A program made the position numbers and the translations under genes. Shown piece by piece: positions 51,295 through 59,277 of a stretch of DNA of 64,000 bases. This stretch comes from Pseudomonadota bacterium (GTDB lineage: Bacteria; Pseudomonadota; Gammaproteobacteria; Steroidobacterales; Steroidobacteraceae): positions 1 through 64,000 of the forward strand of contig JAEZFW010000025.1 of the NCBI GenBank assembly GCA_023417315.1, in the 5' to 3' direction. Under the pieces are notes generated by a model. That model had not been told where the DNA came from and ran no database searches. It saw nothing but the letters and a program-made list of their open reading frames with translations. How positions within the stretch are numbered: position 1 is the stretch's first letter; every line of letters begins with the position of its first letter.

Positions 51295-51873
51295 ATGAAG
51301 ACGAGACGAACCCCAATGAAGAAACTGGCGATCACCATCGCGGTAGCGGCGACAACACTCACGGCGGGCGCGGCGATCGCCGAAGGCGTGAGCTATCAGC
51401 GTATGGCCGATGCGCTGCATGCGGTCATGGAGTCGGATCGAACGGTGTACACGCGCATGGTCGTGAATCGATTGCAGAACGATGAGAAAGTGATCAAGGC
51501 AAGCGAGCATTGGAAGGACGAGAAGGCATTGCCGCTTCCTGCACAAATGTTCCGCTACGGCGCCGAAATGGTCGCCGAGAAGAACGCCGGATTCAGTTAC
51601 TCGCTCTTATCGCTCTGGCCCGTGAACAAGCAGAACGCCCCGCGCACTGCAGGCGAGAAAGCGGGCCTGGAGCAGATCGCGAAGAATCCGAAGCAGCCGT
51701 ACTACACCGAAGAGACGCTCGGCAAGACGAAGTACTTCACGGCGGTGTATGCGGACCGTGCCGTCTCGCCGGCGTGCGTCACGTGTCACAACGAGCATCG
51801 CGACTCGCCGCGAACCGATTTCAAGATCGGCGATGTGATGGGCGGGGTCGTGCTGCGGATTCCCATGGAGTAG
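51295..51873 (+). CDS. Tll0287-like (DUF3365) periplasmic haem protein
   Basis: Exported protein of 192 residues. After the signal peptide the domain resembles the haem-binding Tll0287/DUF3365 fold (YTRMVVNRLQNDEKVIKAS, FRYGAEMVAEKNAGFSYSLLS), with CVTCHNEH near residue 162. Such domains are found alone or as sensors in redox signalling. Here, between a multihaem cytochrome and a small cytochrome c, it is more likely an electron carrier or redox sensor of the conduit. GGAGGAAGG precedes the ATG. A second ATG 7 codons later is possible. Confidence 0.82.
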   Translation: MKTRRTPMKKLAITIAVAATTLTAGAAIAEGVSYQRMADALHAVMESDRTVYTRMVVNRLQNDEKVIKASEHWKDEKALPLPAQMFRYGAEMVAEKNAGFSYSLLSLWPVNKQNAPRTAGEKAGLEQIAKNPKQPYYTEETLGKTKYFTAVYADRAVSPACVTCHNEHRDSPRTDFKIGDVMGGVVLRIPME

Positions 51874-51877
51874 GACG

Positions 51878-52255
51878 ATGCGCGGCACAGTCAATCCTAG
51901 TCTCGCGATCGCAGCATTGAGTCTCGTGTCGATTGCGCTCGCTCAGGATGAGTATCCGCAGTTCGAGGATCCCACGCTGCGTCTCGGGCGCAGCGTGTGG
52001 GTGGAGACGTGCCTTGCGTGTCACACGAGCGACTTCGCAGGGGCGCCACAGGTGACTGACGCTGCTGCGTGGGCGCCTCGTATCGCGCAGGGCAAGGAGG
52101 TGCTCTACCAACATGCACTCGCAGGCCTCCAAGGACCGACCGGAACGGAGATGCCGGCGCGAGGAGGCAATCCCGCGCTCGCGGATGCGCAAGTGAAGGC
52201 TGCGGTCGACTACATGATCGCGCTGGTCAAGAATTTTTCGGGAGAGAGAGAATGA
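51878..52255 (+). CDS. Small class I cytochrome c
   Basis: Exported monohaem cytochrome of 125 residues: signal peptide ending SIALAQ, CLACH near residue 47 and an axial Met in GTEMPARGG near 89, in the cytochrome c5 style. It starts 4 bases after the DUF3365 gene and its stop overlaps the globin start (ATGA). It probably exchanges electrons between the multihaem protein and other periplasmic partners. Confidence 0.9.
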   Translation: MRGTVNPSLAIAALSLVSIALAQDEYPQFEDPTLRLGRSVWVETCLACHTSDFAGAPQVTDAAAWAPRIAQGKEVLYQHALAGLQGPTGTEMPARGGNPALADAQVKAAVDYMIALVKNFSGERE

Positions 52256-52668
52256 CGCCTAAGCAAATCGGTCTCGTGCAAAGTACGTGGGAAATGGTGA
52301 TTCCCATCCAGAAGCAGGCCGCGACGATCTTCTACGACAAGCTTTTCGCAGCGGATCCGTCGCTCAAGCCACTCTTCAAGGGCGACCTCGAGGAGCAGAA
52401 GGACAAGCTCATGAAGATGATCGGCATCGCGGTGAGCTCGCTCGATCATTTGGATGACATCGTTCCTGCGGTTCAAGATCTAGGGCGCCGCCATCTTGCC
52501 TATGGCGTCAAGCCGAAGGATTACATGACCGTCGGCGGTGCGCTCTTGAGCACGCTCGAAGCAGGTTTGGGGCCATACTTCACGCCAGACGTGAAGGAGG
52601 CTTGGGCGACGACTTACGGGATCTTGTCGCAAGCCATGCTAGCTGCCGCGGAAGAAGTAGCGGCCTGA
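52252..52668 (+). CDS. Single-domain globin
   Basis: Cytoplasmic globin of 138 residues similar to Vitreoscilla-type haemoglobin and the globin part of flavohaemoglobin: MTPKQIGLVQSTWEMVIP (A helix), FYDKLFAADPSLKPLF (B/C/CD), and the proximal His in LGRRHLAYGVKPKDY. It lacks the reductase domain of Hmp. In a nitrate/nitrite operon it most likely binds or detoxifies nitric oxide, with an external reductase. Its ATGA overlap with the cytochrome c gene shows it belongs to the operon. Confidence 0.9.
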   Translation: MTPKQIGLVQSTWEMVIPIQKQAATIFYDKLFAADPSLKPLFKGDLEEQKDKLMKMIGIAVSSLDHLDDIVPAVQDLGRRHLAYGVKPKDYMTVGGALLSTLEAGLGPYFTPDVKEAWATTYGILSQAMLAAAEEVAA

Positions 52669-52709
52669 GAGCTCACGGGCGGAGCAGGGATGCTCGCCAA
52701 CTCGCGTTC

Positions 52710-54245
52710 TCAAGCGAGCTGTCGAACGCGGTCGACCACGCGTTGGAGCGAGTTGGGATGGCGGGTATCCACTTCGATGGAGACGGTCAGCTCGTCGCTT
52801 TCGAGCGGCTCCAGTGTCTGAAGCTGTCGTCGCATGATGTGTTCATCCGCGTCCGATGGATCGTTGCGCGCCGACTGCCGCTCGGCGATGCGACGCGCGA
52901 GCGCGTCCGGGTCGGCGCTGCATGAGACGATCAGAAATGCAGCGTTCTGCGCACGAGCGAGGTGAGCGAAGTCGCGGCGCTCCCGAGCCTTTAGGAAAGC
53001 CGCATCAACGATCACCGTCAGTCCCGCACGCAAACATTCGCGAGCGCAGGCGAGCAGCCGACTATAGGTGCGGTCATTGAACTCGAGCGTATAGATGTCC
53101 TGGCGCGGTTGCGCTCGGGGATCGAATGGATCCATTCGACCCAGGCGTTTGCGTTCGACATCTGAACGAATCCGCAATGCGGGAAGCAACGGCACGAGTT
53201 GCTCGCTGAGCCACGACTTGCCGGAGCCCGAGGCGCCGTTCATGACGACGAGCATCGGCTTGCATATTGGAGACGTCAAGGCGAGAGCGGTTCGCATGTA
53301 CGATTTGGCGCGCTCTTGGGCGTTATTGTCTTCAGGGTGCTGCTCGCAACTGATTAGCTCGACCTTGACTCGCACGAGCGCGCGATACACGAGATAAGAC
53401 GGCAACAGCTCGAGCGCATCGTAGTCACCAGTCCGTTCGAGATAGCGATTGAGCAAGGTGTACGCGAGATCTCTCCGTCCTTTCTCCGTGAGATCCATGA
53501 CCAGGAAGGCGACATCGTTCAGGACGTCGATGAAGCGAAGCGCAGGATCGAACTCGATGCAATCGAACGGCAAGAGGGCGCCTTTCCATCTCACGACGTT
53601 GCGTGAGTGCAGATCGCCGTGACACTCGCGCACGAAGCCCTGCCGCTCGCGCATCTCGAGGCGACTCGCGATCCGGGAGAGTGTCGATTCCGTCCACTTC
53701 CCGAGCTCCGCGACGGTGGTCTCGCCGCGTATGTAAGCGGCGCGCGCGGTCACGCTCGCAAGATTCTCCCGAACCTTGCGCAAGTAGTTCAGCGTCCCAG
53801 ACAGATTTTCTGCTCCCAGCTCCGCGGCGCTCTGGTGGAATGTCGCGATGCAGTCTGCAAGCGCAGAGATTTCTGCAGTGCTAACGGCATCATGTTCGAC
53901 CAGAGATTGTAGCTCGTCGCTCGCATCGAACTGACGCATTTGCACGGCAAACTCGACGGCATCTCCGTGGCCTTGGAAATGCAATGCACCGTCTTTGGCG
54001 GCGATAGGAACGACGCGAAGGTAGAGATCGGGTGCATAACGACGATTGAGGCGGAGCTCTTCTTCGCAGAGCAAACGGCGAGTCTCGAGCGAGGTCGTGT
54101 CGATAAAATCCAGCTTCACCGCCTTCTTGATCTTGTACGCAAGCTCGCCGGTCAGTACGACCAAGGATAAGTGAGTTTCACACACGTGCAGGCCGTGCAC
54201 CTCGTGCGAAAACCGTGCCTGTGCGAGCTGCTCGCGTGTAGTCAT
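52710..54245 (-). CDS. Bifunctional APH-like kinase and P-loop ATP-binding protein
   Basis: Protein of 511 residues. The N-terminal part (about 1-325) is an aminoglycoside-phosphotransferase-like kinase with the catalytic loop ECHGDLHSRNVV and FDCIEFDP. The C-terminal part (about 335-505) is a zeta-toxin/AAA_33-like kinase with GASGSGKSWL and an IRSDVERKRL segment. This two-domain arrangement is widespread in Proteobacteria with unknown substrate; antibiotic resistance should not be inferred. It is convergent with the globin gene. Confidence 0.85.
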   Translation of the reverse strand: MTTREQLAQARFSHEVHGLHVCETHLSLVVLTGELAYKIKKAVKLDFIDTTSLETRRLLCEEELRLNRRYAPDLYLRVVPIAAKDGALHFQGHGDAVEFAVQMRQFDASDELQSLVEHDAVSTAEISALADCIATFHQSAAELGAENLSGTLNYLRKVRENLASVTARAAYIRGETTVAELGKWTESTLSRIASRLEMRERQGFVRECHGDLHSRNVVRWKGALLPFDCIEFDPALRFIDVLNDVAFLVMDLTEKGRRDLAYTLLNRYLERTGDYDALELLPSYLVYRALVRVKVELISCEQHPEDNNAQERAKSYMRTALALTSPICKPMLVVMNGASGSGKSWLSEQLVPLLPALRIRSDVERKRLGRMDPFDPRAQPRQDIYTLEFNDRTYSRLLACARECLRAGLTVIVDAAFLKARERRDFAHLARAQNAAFLIVSCSADPDALARRIAERQSARNDPSDADEHIMRRQLQTLEPLESDELTVSIEVDTRHPNSLQRVVDRVRQLA

Positions 54246-54388
54246 GAGCGGAACGGCCGGTAGACTTGCAGACCTCGACGAATGTCCAGAAGCTCTAAAT
54301 GCGTGTCAAGCAAGGATCGCTCCCTGTAATCCTCGCACCATCCCGTATACGCAGAATCGGCCCGATTGTTCATGCTGTTGTAACGTCT

Positions 54389-54973
54389 ATGCCTAAGCGA
54401 ATCCTGATCATCGACGGTCACCCCGATCCAGACGCCAGTCGCTTCGTGCACGCGCTCGCTGAGGCGTATTCCTCTGGTGCTCGGGAAGCAAGGCACGAGC
54501 TCAGATGCGTTCGGCTGAGTGAGCTAAACTTCGATCTCCTGCGGAGCAATCAGGACTACCGATCTGGAAGGGCACCTCCTGAGATCGAGCCAGTCCAAAG
54601 CGATATTCTGTGGAGCAATCATATCGTCGTGATGTTTCCACTCTGGCTCGGCGATATGCCTGCGCTGCTCAAGGGACTCCTCGAGCAAACGCTGCGTCCG
54701 AACTTCGCTTTCAGTTACCCGGAAGGCAAGGGATTGCCGAAGAAGCGGCTGCAAGGTCGCTCGGTTCGTATCGTCGTCACAATGGGCATGCCCGGATTTT
54801 TCTACCGGCTCTACTTTCGCGCGCACAGTCTGAAGAGCCTGGAGCGAAACATTTTCAAGTTCGTCGGATTCGCACCGGTACGCAAGAGCTTCGTTGGGAG
54901 CGTCGAAGGCGCTGCAAAGACGCGCGAAGCGTGGCTTGCGCGAATGCGCCGGTATGGACGCGCAGGAAACTAA
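54389..54973 (+). CDS. NAD(P)H:quinone oxidoreductase-like flavodoxin-fold protein
   Basis: Enzyme of 194 residues in the Flavodoxin_2 group (KefF/MdaB/NQO1-like), expected to bind FMN or FAD and reduce quinones by two electrons. RILIIDGHPDPDASRFVHALAEAY forms the first strand and phosphate loop, and VMFPLWLGDMPALLKGLLEQ is the second flavin contact. The ATG at 54389 lies immediately before the fold. It is followed within 55 bases by two further genes on the same strand. Confidence 0.85.
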   Translation: MPKRILIIDGHPDPDASRFVHALAEAYSSGAREARHELRCVRLSELNFDLLRSNQDYRSGRAPPEIEPVQSDILWSNHIVVMFPLWLGDMPALLKGLLEQTLRPNFAFSYPEGKGLPKKRLQGRSVRIVVTMGMPGFFYRLYFRAHSLKSLERNIFKFVGFAPVRKSFVGSVEGAAKTREAWLARMRRYGRAGN

Positions 54974-55025
54974 GAATGCCTTCGGATGCCGAGCGCTCGC
55001 ATTCGAGGCAACCGTGGAGGTACCC

Positions 55026-55541
55026 ATGATTCGCCTGTTTCTCTTGATCCTCGGTTCCTGCTTCAGCATCCTTGCTCACGGGGGTGACATGAACGAGCAA
55101 CTTCTAGGCGAGTTGCCGCAGGCACGTTTTCCAGGTTCCAATCGGGTCGTGACTGGAGCCATCGACGCGTCTCACCTGAATGCGGTCAAGCGCGCTGGCA
55201 TTCGCCACGTTCTCAATCTGCGTCCGGCGGAAGAGAATCCCAAGTTCGACGAAGCACAAGCGGTCCGGCAGCTAGGCCTCGAGTATCACGCGCTTCCAAT
55301 CAAAGGTGCTCAATCACTCACGATGGAGAATGCCCACGCTCTGGACCGCATTTTGAAAGATATCGGCGAGGAGCCCGCGCTTCTGCATTGCTCGAGCGGA
55401 AATCGCGTCGGCGCGCTCATTGCCGTCAGAGAAGCTTGGATTCGCGGGGAACCAGCCGAGCAGGCAATCGCTACAGGGAAGAAGTGGGGGCTGACACAAC
55501 TCGAAGGCCCGGTCCGCGCCCTTTTGGGTGGGCAGCCATGA
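55026..55541 (+). CDS. Exported DUF442/dual-specificity phosphatase-like protein
   Basis: Protein of 171 residues with an N-terminal signal-like segment (MIRLFLLILGSCFSILAHG). It includes VVTGAIDASHLNAVKRAGI, HVLNLRPAEENPKFDEA and the phosphatase-type loop LLHCSSGNRVGAL, a Cys-x4-Arg loop as in the DUF442/beta-lactamase-hydrolase-like group. Members of that group act in sulfide or phosphotyrosine chemistry, and the sequence does not decide between these. GGAGG lies 5 bases before the ATG. It sits 28 bases before a ferric-reductase-like gene, suggesting shared transcription. Confidence 0.8.
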   Translation: MIRLFLLILGSCFSILAHGGDMNEQLLGELPQARFPGSNRVVTGAIDASHLNAVKRAGIRHVLNLRPAEENPKFDEAQAVRQLGLEYHALPIKGAQSLTMENAHALDRILKDIGEEPALLHCSSGNRVGALIAVREAWIRGEPAEQAIATGKKWGLTQLEGPVRALLGGQP

Positions 55542-55569
55542 GTCGCGCACGCCGCGCCAAAGAGCCCGC

Positions 55570-56835
55570 ATGTACCTAAGAACTTGGCAATCTATCGCAT
55601 TGATCACGATCATCAGCATCGTGGTGACGCTCGCGCAGATCCCGAGCACCACGTGGCTGAGCTCCGCCGCGCTCAGTCTCTCGATGGGAGTCGCTGCAGC
55701 CGCCCTCATGGGCGCGGCTGCAACGCTCGGCGGACGATGGCACTTCGTGGAGTCGCTGTTCGGCGGTCTCGACCGGGTATATCTCGCGCACAAATGGATG
55801 GCGGTATACGCGCTCGTGTTCGCCTCGATTCACTTCACATTCAAGGCCGGCCTGCCGGCTTGGGACACCGCCTTCATCTTGTCCTTGCCCGCGCCCTGGA
55901 CACGTCTCGTTCGACAGCTCAGCTTGCTCGCACTGATGCTGATTGTCGTGCTTGCGCTCAATCGCAAGATTCCGTATCACCGGTGGCGGTGGTGGCACAA
56001 ATTATCTGGACCGCTGTTCATCATCGTCATCCTTCATTGGCTGAGCTTTAAGTCGCCCATCGCTCTTGCGAGCTCGGCCGGCATCTGGCTCGGGGCACTG
56101 TCGGGCCTCGGTCTACTCGCTGCCCTCTACAAGCTCGTGTTGTATCCGTTCCTGGCCCCTCATTCGGAGTACCGAGTCGTTCGTACGGATCCGGGTTCGG
56201 GCGCCCTTCACCTCGAGCTCGAGCCTGTGAAGAACCCGATCGCGTTCACCCCGGGACAGTTCGCATTCATCTCGATGAAGGAGGATGGATTGCGTGAGCC
56301 GCATCCATTCACGATCGCGAGCGCTCCAGATGAGAAAGGGCATGTGCACTTCGTGATTCGAGATCTTGGGGACTACACGCACAAGCTCGTCGCGAATACG
56401 ACGCCCGGCATGCACGCCACGGTTTACGCACCCTTCGGTCGGTTCAGCCGACCTCGCGACTCGAGTCGAGAGGTGTGGATCGCTGGTGGTGTAGGGATCT
56501 CGCCGTTCATCGCGTGGCTTCGAGATGAGGCAGGGGCGCCACACGCAAACGTTACGTTGTTCTATTTCTTTACGCCGGGCAGAGAATTTCCAAGTGCAAG
56601 CCTATTGACCGAATTCGCACGCGAGCGACATGCGGAGTTTGTGCCCATCCCCGGCGGCCCGATGAGTCCAGACTTTGCGCACCGCTTCGCTGAGATCGCG
56701 GCGGAGTCAGATCCTGCCCGATTGCAGGTGAGCTTCTGCGGCCCTAGGGGACTGCTGCAGCGTATCCAGCACGTGCTGCGCGATTGCGGAGTGCCCGAAT
56801 CGAATCTGCACTACGAATACTTCGAGTTTCGGTAA
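55570..56835 (+). CDS. Ferric-reductase-like transmembrane flavocytochrome
   Basis: Membrane oxidoreductase of 421 residues. About six membrane segments with haem-ligand candidates (YLAHKWMAVYALVFASIHF and WWHKLSGPLFIIVILHWL) are followed by a ferredoxin-reductase module. That module has an FAD site (PHPFTIAS) and an NAD(P) site (IAGGVGISPFIAWL). It would move electrons from cytoplasmic NAD(P)H across the inner membrane, for iron reduction or a similar task. Another transmembrane flavocytochrome in the window (47848) has an unrelated domain order, so they are not paralogues. Confidence 0.88.
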   Translation: MYLRTWQSIALITIISIVVTLAQIPSTTWLSSAALSLSMGVAAAALMGAAATLGGRWHFVESLFGGLDRVYLAHKWMAVYALVFASIHFTFKAGLPAWDTAFILSLPAPWTRLVRQLSLLALMLIVVLALNRKIPYHRWRWWHKLSGPLFIIVILHWLSFKSPIALASSAGIWLGALSGLGLLAALYKLVLYPFLAPHSEYRVVRTDPGSGALHLELEPVKNPIAFTPGQFAFISMKEDGLREPHPFTIASAPDEKGHVHFVIRDLGDYTHKLVANTTPGMHATVYAPFGRFSRPRDSSREVWIAGGVGISPFIAWLRDEAGAPHANVTLFYFFTPGREFPSASLLTEFARERHAEFVPIPGGPMSPDFAHRFAEIAAESDPARLQVSFCGPRGLLQRIQHVLRDCGVPESNLHYEYFEFR

Positions 56836-56840
56836 CTCGC

Positions 56841-57296
56841 TCAATGCACGACGGCTCTCTCGAGCGCGGCTTCGATGTCCGCAGGCTCGCCGAAGTCGCC
56901 GCGTAAGACACGCAAGGCAGTGATCTCCTCATAGATCTCGCGCGCGGTGCGAACGCCACGCCGGCGGAACAAAGGCAGGGGTGGACACCATCCTTGCAGC
57001 GCATGCTGCAAAAGGAATCCCGCAGCGGCAGCCGACAAGAGATACCACCTCCTATCGGTGAAGGTCCCAAGTGCGAGACCCGCGAGAATCACGCTTGCAG
57101 CGTTCGCCTCGAGCGTGCGCTCGATGTCCCACTCTTGCTCGAGTTCGCGAATGCGGGCGTCGATCTCCTCATCGCTGAGCGCGTAGCATTCCGCGACTCT
57201 TCTGCGCATTTCTGAGTAGATGCGCGCGTTTACATGCTGGGGAGTATGTCGCTCGACGCGTTCGGCGGTCCCGGGCAGTTTCGAGGGAAGATCCAC
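56841..57296 (-). CDS. DUF2892 (YgaP-like membrane domain) protein
   Basis: Protein of 151 residues. The N-terminal half is helical and charged (MRRRVAECYALSDEEIDARI). A hairpin of two membrane segments follows (VILAGLALGTF, YLLSAAAAGFLLQHALQGWCPPLPLFRRRGVR), with the GWCPPLP.FRR.GVRT pattern of DUF2892. In YgaP this segment follows a rhodanese; here no rhodanese is fused, but a phosphatase of related fold is encoded nearby. The start is GTG with AGGAG 7 bases upstream. It is convergent with the flavocytochrome gene. Confidence 0.8.
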   Translation of the reverse strand: MDLPSKLPGTAERVERHTPQHVNARIYSEMRRRVAECYALSDEEIDARIRELEQEWDIERTLEANAASVILAGLALGTFTDRRWYLLSAAAAGFLLQHALQGWCPPLPLFRRRGVRTAREIYEEITALRVLRGDFGEPADIEAALERAVVH

Positions 57297-57441
57297 GTTC
57301 GCGCTCCTGGCTGATTGCTCTGAACGAAAACGCTCATCGTGCCTGGGTGTTCCCGACCTCGAACGCGCAGTGCAGTCCCTGAACGAGCACGATCCATTCG
57401 TCGGGGCGGACTGCTGAGAGCGGCGGAACAGGATAACTACT

Positions 57442-57502
57442 CCGCAGACCCACGCAGACGCAGAGCTGGGGAAGGAGAGCTGATCTGCGCCTATCTCTGC
57501 GG
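57442..57502. repeat. Inverted CGCAGA-type array (family 6)
   Basis: The gap 57297-57672 holds CCGCAGA, CGCAGA, CGCAGAG (57443-57465) and the inverted TCTGCG, TCTCTGCGG (57484-57502). It is another short-unit inverted array like the others, though more degenerate. The remainder of the gap shows no gene; the pirin promoter must lie before 57660. Confidence 0.45.
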
Positions 57503-57672
57503 TTTCGCGGCTCCGCGAGCGGGGTCGGAATGATTCCGACTACACCGAGCGATCCCCAGTCCACGAAACGAAGCCGAATCCATCTAGCCAATCGATCAAA
57601 CCTATCGACGCAGCGCTCTTTTTTAAGTGTGCGGCCGGCCCTATCTTGTGATCCCAACAAAAGGAGGTTCAG

Positions 57673-58371
57673 ATGAACGCTGTCCGACGCAGTCAAGAAC
57701 GCGGCTTTGCCGACCATGGCTGGCTCAAGTCCTATCACACGTTCTCGTTTGCGGATTATTACGATCCTGAGCACATCGAGTTCGGCCCGCTGCGTGTGAT
57801 CAACGAGGATCGTGTCGCGCCGGGCGCCGGATTCGGTACTCATGGCCATCGGGACATGGAGATCATCAGCTACGTGCTCGAGGGCGAGCTTGCGCACCGC
57901 GATTCGCTAGGCAGCGGTTCAGTCATTCGCCCTGGCGATGTGCAACGCATGAGCGCCGGACGCGGGGTGCGTCATAGTGAGTTCAACAACTCGCAGACGG
58001 ATCAGGTGCACTTCCTGCAGATCTGGATTCAGCCGAATGTGTCCGGCATCGAGCCTGAGTACGAGGAGAAGCGCTTCTCGGATGAAGAGAAGAGAGGACG
58101 CCTACGACTGATCGCCTCGGCCGATGGCGCTCAGGGATCGGTTCGAATCCATCAGGATGCTCGCGTGTACGCGGGTCTGTTCGATGGAACTGAGCGCGCG
58201 GAGCTTGCGATCGCATCGGGCCGACGTGCCTACATACATGTCGCGCGGGGCAGCATCATCGCGAATGGCGAGGCGCTGAGTGCAGGCGACGCCCTCAAGG
58301 TGAGTGAGGGATCTAGGGTCACGATCGAGCAGGGTAGCAAGGCCGAAGTGCTGGTGTTTGATTTGCCCTGA
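57673..58371 (+). CDS. Pirin-family bicupin protein, YhhW-like
   Basis: Bicupin protein of 232 residues. The N-terminal RRSQERGFADHGWLKSYHTF and the metal-binding FGTHGHRDMEIISYVLEGEL are signature pirin segments, with His-x-His and a later Glu. E. coli YhhW of this group has quercetinase activity in vitro, while the physiological role is unclear. AAAGGAGG lies before the ATG, a near-perfect ribosome site. It stands alone between repeat elements. Confidence 0.92.
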   Translation: MNAVRRSQERGFADHGWLKSYHTFSFADYYDPEHIEFGPLRVINEDRVAPGAGFGTHGHRDMEIISYVLEGELAHRDSLGSGSVIRPGDVQRMSAGRGVRHSEFNNSQTDQVHFLQIWIQPNVSGIEPEYEEKRFSDEEKRGRLRLIASADGAQGSVRIHQDARVYAGLFDGTERAELAIASGRRAYIHVARGSIIANGEALSAGDALKVSEGSRVTIEQGSKAEVLVFDLP

Positions 58372-58378
58372 GGCTCAA

Positions 58379-58497
58379 GTGACAGGGTGGTGGAGTGGCG
58401 AGGTGACGAAATCAGAAAGGTTCGAGGCAGGCACTAAGCTGCGATCAATGCTATGCGCATCTGACATCGTCACTCCGTTACCTCCGTCGCTGCGTCA
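58379..58497. repeat. Inverted GTGACGRR octamer array, copy E (degenerate)
   Basis: The left arm is GTGACAGG, GTGGTGGA, GTGGCGAG, GTGACGAA, ATCAGAAA. The right arm is CTGACATC, GTCACTCC, GTTACCTC and further degenerate units, running into the TetR gene stop codon. It lies between convergent genes. Confidence 0.7.
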
Positions 58498-59178
58498 CCC
58501 TTCCGTACGTGCCTGTCTCGCCACGGCCTCGATGCCCGCCAAGGCAAACGTGACCATGTGCTCGGTGAGCGTCTCGATATCGACCTCCAGGTGAGGGGCA
58601 ACTTTCTTCTGTAACGCGCGATCCGTGATCAGTAACATCAGGAAGGGTCCCATGATGTTGATCAACGTCCGGCTCACTGCCGGATGATTGGCCGGCATCC
58701 GCATGAGCTCCCCGAGCATGGAGCGGAGCAGGGCGGCTTTAGGCGCGATCTGCTTTTCGATGAGCGTGGACATGAGCGGCGAGCGCGAGAGGATTTCTCT
58801 GCTCAGCACGCGCAATTCCCATCTCCCCCGATCGCGCTTCGCGACTTGCTGGACGATCAGGCTCAAGAACATTCGCAGCTTGATCTTCGGGTCCATGCGA
58901 CTCTGAGTCGCCGCGGCCATCGACTCGATGCTGACGATGCGGCTATGGGCCTCTTGCAGGACCGCGGCGTATAACTGGTCCTTGCTGCCGAAGTGATAGT
59001 TCACGGCCGCGACATTCGCATTGGCCCGCTCGCAGATCTCCTTGCTGGTCGCTTTGGCGTAGCCATGCTCCGCAAAGATCTCGCCTGCCGCCTCTAACAA
59101 CTGCTTGCGCGTTTCCAGCCCGTCCTGCCGCACGGGCACGGGGCTATGCGCGGTTTGTCTGCTTTTCGAACGTGCCAT
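58495..59178 (-). CDS. TetR/CecR-family repressor of the adjacent exporter
   Basis: Regulator of 227 residues. The N-terminal helix-turn-helix (LETRKQLLEAAGEIFAEHGYAKATSKEIC, NVAAVNYHFGSKDQLY) is TetR-type, and the C-terminal domain fits the DUF1956/CecR (YbiH) group. In E. coli that regulator lies next to and controls ybhGFSR. Here it is divergent from the same gene order, with a palindrome in the 99-base space between them, which strongly suggests direct control. Confidence 0.9.
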   Translation of the reverse strand: MARSKSRQTAHSPVPVRQDGLETRKQLLEAAGEIFAEHGYAKATSKEICERANANVAAVNYHFGSKDQLYAAVLQEAHSRIVSIESMAAATQSRMDPKIKLRMFLSLIVQQVAKRDRGRWELRVLSREILSRSPLMSTLIEKQIAPKAALLRSMLGELMRMPANHPAVSRTLINIMGPFLMLLITDRALQKKVAPHLEVDIETLTEHMVTFALAGIEAVARQARTEG

Positions 59179-59218
59179 TTCGGAAGCGTCGCACCAATAT
59201 CGCGACTGCAGCTCCTAA

Positions 59219-59248
59219 TTGAAATTCAAATTTGAGTTTGACTAAAAT
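59219..59248 (+). promoter_or_regulatory. Promoter and candidate TetR operator of the exporter operon
   Basis: TTGAAA (59219) and TAAAAT (59243) with an 18-base spacer form a good promoter. The spacer contains the perfect palindrome TCAAATTTGA (59226-59235), placed where a bound repressor would block polymerase. Confidence 0.6.
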
Positions 59249-59277
59249 GTCGGCCTCTTGCAAGCCACGAGCCGCGC

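Noticed and set aside
52710..54245. APH-like domain considered as an antibiotic resistance gene
   Set aside because: The two-domain APH/P-loop protein is widespread in environmental bacteria, and nothing here indicates a mobile or resistance context.
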